The position numbers and the translations under genes were made by a program. The notes under the pieces are model-generated. The model was not told the DNA's origin and did no database searches. It saw only the letters and a program-made list of their open reading frames with translations. From Rhodanobacter sp. ANJX3 (GTDB lineage Bacteria > Pseudomonadota > Gammaproteobacteria > Xanthomonadales > Rhodanobacteraceae), in the NCBI RefSeq assembly GCF_014200755.1, contig NZ_JACHCM010000003.1, forward strand, positions 496,001 to 560,000: a DNA stretch of 64,000 nt, read 5' to 3'. Each line of letters begins with the position of its first letter. Position 1 is the first letter of the stretch. Positions 61,858 to 64,000 of the stretch are shown here, piece after piece.

Positions 61858-63471
61858 GTGTCCAGCGTTCCATCCGTGACGACCAGCTACGCCGGCAACC
61901 AAACGATCCGCCACGAGCTCACGTTTCTCAACGTGTTCCGTGTGATCCAGGCGCTGGTCTACGTCGGCCTGGCCTTTACGCCCTTGGGGCTGGGCTGGTT
62001 TCAGCTCGGCAGTCTCCATTTTGCCGGTTACGTGGTCACGCTCTATCTGCTGTTCGCGCTGCTGTCGCTGGCGCTCAACCGCCGCAGCATGGGCTCTGTG
62101 ACGCTGGCCGTGTCTGCCGCGCTGGTGGTCGACATCGCTGCGGCAGTGCTGGCCATTTCGGCGATGGACGACACGCGCATCGGCATCTCGATGATGCTGG
62201 CGGTCAACTTGTGCGCCGGCGCACTGATTCTGCCACTGCGGCTATCCAGCTTCTTCGCGGCGCTGGCCACCGTGGGCATTCTCGGCCACACCTTTCTGCA
62301 GGCCAGCCATGGCGGACCCGGCGATCGGGACCTGCTCGAATCGGCATTGTTTTGCCTGGCCTATTTCGCCGCCACCACCCTGTGCCACGTGCTGGGGCGC
62401 CAGCTGCGCGCGACCGAGGCGCTGGCGGAGCAGCGCAGCACCGACCTGGCCAACATGGCCCAGGTCAACGAGCTGATCATCCGGCGCATGAAGACCGGCG
62501 TGCTGCTGGTCGACGACGCCAATCGCATTCATCAAATCAACGAATCGGCCTGGATGCTGCTGGGCAACCCCGGCGCCGATCAGCGCGACCTGGGCCAGCT
62601 GGCGCCCGAGCTGTCGCGGCGCCTGTATCACTGGATGACCTCGGGCAAGCTCGACGAAACCGCGACGCAACTGGCCGACGGCGTGCCCGAAGTGGTGCCG
62701 CGCTTCAGCCGCCTGGCGCCGAACGACGATTCGCACGTGCTGATTTTTCTCGACGACACCTCGCTGCTGTCGCGCCGCGCCGAAGAGCTCACGCTGACCT
62801 CGCTGGGCCGACTGTCTGCCTCGATCGCGCACGAGATCCGCAATCCGCTGGCGGCGATCCGCTACTCGGCACAGCTGCTGGCCGAGTCCAAGAGCATGGA
62901 TCAGACCGACCAGCGCATGGTCGAGATCATCAACAACCACTGTATACGGCTCAACGAAATCATCGAAAACATCCTGCAGCTGTCGCGCCGCGAGCGCTCC
63001 CGACCGGAGACGCTGGATCTGGGCAACTGGGCGCAGCATTTCGTGGCCGAATACAGCGAAGGCAATGACCTCGGCGCCGACTCGCTGCGGGTGGTCGCCA
63101 CCACCGGCGCGCCGGTGACGGCGGTGGCCGACCCGCAGCAGCTGCAGCAGGTAGTGTGGAATCTGGTACAGAACGCGCTGCGCTACGGCCGCCTGCCGGG
63201 CGAACCGGCGCGGGTGATGGTGGTGGCGCGCGCGGGCGAGCATGGCGTGCCGATTCTGGAAGTGATCGATCGCGGCCCGGGCATCGTGCCCAAGGTCGCG
63301 GCGCAGATCTTCGAACCGTTCTACACCACCCACGAATACGGTACCGGTCTGGGCCTCTACCTCGCTCGGCAGATGAGCGAGGCGAACCAGGCCGCACTGG
63401 AATACGTGCGCGTCGCCGGCGGCGGCAGCTGCTTCCGACTGATTCTGACGCCGGCAACCGGCTCGAAGTGA
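61858..63471 (+). CDS. pilS: PilS-like sensor histidine kinase
   Basis: PilS senses pilin levels and, with PilR, controls pilA transcription in type IV pilus biology. The 537-residue protein has about six N-terminal transmembrane helices (residues ~20-180), a PAS-like region (RRMKTGVLLVDDANRIHQINESA), the H-box SIAHEIRNPLAAIRYSAQLL with the phosphorylated His near residue 325, and the N, G1 and G2 boxes of the ATPase domain (NLVQNALRYGRLPG, VIDRGPGI, GTGLGLYLARQM). The sucCD neighbourhood is the one known for pilS in Xanthomonadales. The GTG at 61858 is the likely start. No pilR follows it in this window; a LacI-type gene does. Confidence 0.85.
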   Translation: MSSVPSVTTSYAGNQTIRHELTFLNVFRVIQALVYVGLAFTPLGLGWFQLGSLHFAGYVVTLYLLFALLSLALNRRSMGSVTLAVSAALVVDIAAAVLAISAMDDTRIGISMMLAVNLCAGALILPLRLSSFFAALATVGILGHTFLQASHGGPGDRDLLESALFCLAYFAATTLCHVLGRQLRATEALAEQRSTDLANMAQVNELIIRRMKTGVLLVDDANRIHQINESAWMLLGNPGADQRDLGQLAPELSRRLYHWMTSGKLDETATQLADGVPEVVPRFSRLAPNDDSHVLIFLDDTSLLSRRAEELTLTSLGRLSASIAHEIRNPLAAIRYSAQLLAESKSMDQTDQRMVEIINNHCIRLNEIIENILQLSRRERSRPETLDLGNWAQHFVAEYSEGNDLGADSLRVVATTGAPVTAVADPQQLQQVVWNLVQNALRYGRLPGEPARVMVVARAGEHGVPILEVIDRGPGIVPKVAAQIFEPFYTTHEYGTGLGLYLARQMSEANQAALEYVRVAGGGSCFRLILTPATGSK

Positions 63472-63507
63472 CTCAAGCCGCGCGCGGCACGTGCGGCGCA
63501 GATTGCG

Positions 63508-64000
63508 CTAGGTCGAACGCACGATCAAGGTGACCGGCAGGGTTTCCGAGCTGGTCGAGTGGCCGTTGATCAGGGCCAGCACCTTGCGCGCCAACAGTGT
63601 GCCGCCTTCCTGCCAGTCCTGCCGCACCGAGCTGAGCGGCGGCATGAAGCTCGCACCCACCGGCATGTCGTCATAGCCGACGACCGAGACATCGCCAGGC
63701 ACCGAATGACCCAACTCCATGGTCGCGCGGATCGCGCCCATCGCCAGCAGATCGCTACAGGCAAAAATCGCGTCGAAGGTCACGCCGCGCGCATGGAGCG
63801 AATGCACGGCGTCCATGCCCGAGTCGGGGGTGAACTCGTCGCGGCGCATCAGCAACGGCTTGATGCCGTGCAAGGCCAACGCATCGACGAACCCGTTCAA
63901 GCGCTCAAAGATTTCCGGATGGCTGGGGTTGCCGATAAATACCGGATGCCGCCGCCCCATCGCCACAAAATGATCGGCCACGATGGCCCCGCCCTGCCGG
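63508..64000 (-). CDS. LacI/GalR-family transcriptional regulator, 5'-truncated by window edge
   Basis: Only the C-terminal periplasmic-binding-protein-like effector domain is present; the N-terminal helix-turn-helix lies beyond the window. Typical features are GAIVADHFVAMGRRHPVFIG (the helix and strand that start subdomain 2), CSDLLAMGAIRATMELGHSVPGDVSVVGYDD and SVRQDWQEGGTLLARKVLALI. Sugar specificity is not evident. It is convergent with pilS and could belong to a carbohydrate locus extending beyond the window. Confidence 0.9.
   Translation of the reverse strand, partial: RQGGAIVADHFVAMGRRHPVFIGNPSHPEIFERLNGFVDALALHGIKPLLMRRDEFTPDSGMDAVHSLHARGVTFDAIFACSDLLAMGAIRATMELGHSVPGDVSVVGYDDMPVGASFMPPLSSVRQDWQEGGTLLARKVLALINGHSTSSETLPVTLIVRST

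Overview
The window is a high-GC bacterial chromosome segment with dense, mostly operonic housekeeping genes and no phage, IS element, rRNA or CRISPR array. Several things point to a gammaproteobacterium of the order Xanthomonadales, probably close to Rhodanobacter, Dyella or Luteibacter. They are the ruvC-ruvA-kup-ruvB-ybgC-tolQRAB-pal-cpoB-queE-queC-tRNA-Lys block, a YebC protein starting MGRGPSIE, sucCD beside a PilS-like kinase, an otsB-GH15-otsA operon, and large TonB-dependent receptors. This placement is inferred from gene content, not from a marker-gene comparison.

Layout. 1-9 kb: the 3' part of an acyl-CoA dehydrogenase, a CocE-type hydrolase whose signal-peptide start is interrupted by a TAG, a small unknown protein, a GNAT acetyltransferase, SapC, an HNH protein, a low-affinity iron permease-like protein and dxs. 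9-15 kb: prmC, coupled to a giant membrane protein made of two diverged copies of one architecture, then a lipoprotein esterase. 15-20.5 kb: an M1 aminopeptidase and the peroxide-defence set ahpD, ahpC and divergent oxyR, with a near-consensus OxyR site abutting the ahpC promoter. 20.5-25.2 kb: a membrane-anchored unknown, apt, a DUF2007-like protein, glnS, a nucleoside deaminase and a TVP38-like membrane protein.

25.2-40.7 kb is one co-directional minus-strand block: fmdB-aspS-hydrolase-yebC-ruvC-ruvA-kup-ruvB-ybgC-tolQRAB-pal-cpoB-queE-queC-tRNA-Lys(UUU). It covers translation, recombination, potassium uptake, envelope integrity and queuosine precursor synthesis. 40.7-46.5 kb holds two tandem, related TonB-dependent receptors. 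Both are preceded by a shared element built on AGACGTC that resembles a tandem Met box.

46.5-56 kb carries the common bamD / rluD-pgeF / clpB neighbourhood, but an opposite-strand trehalose operon (otsB-GH15-otsA) lies between pgeF and clpB. The otsB-clpB divergent region contains a sigma-32-like promoter for clpB and a perfect FNR/ANR-type palindrome. 56-64 kb: nadE, an ArgO/LysE exporter with a frameshifted divergent argP-like regulator, sucCD, a PilS-like sensor kinase with no PilR gene next to it, and the C-terminal part of a LacI-family regulator that runs off the window.

The strongest candidates for new biology are the paired receptors with their shared operator-like element, the internally duplicated giant membrane protein, and the redox-box-linked trehalose operon. 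The two apparent lesions (the TAG in the CocE leader and the frameshift in argP) need read-level confirmation.
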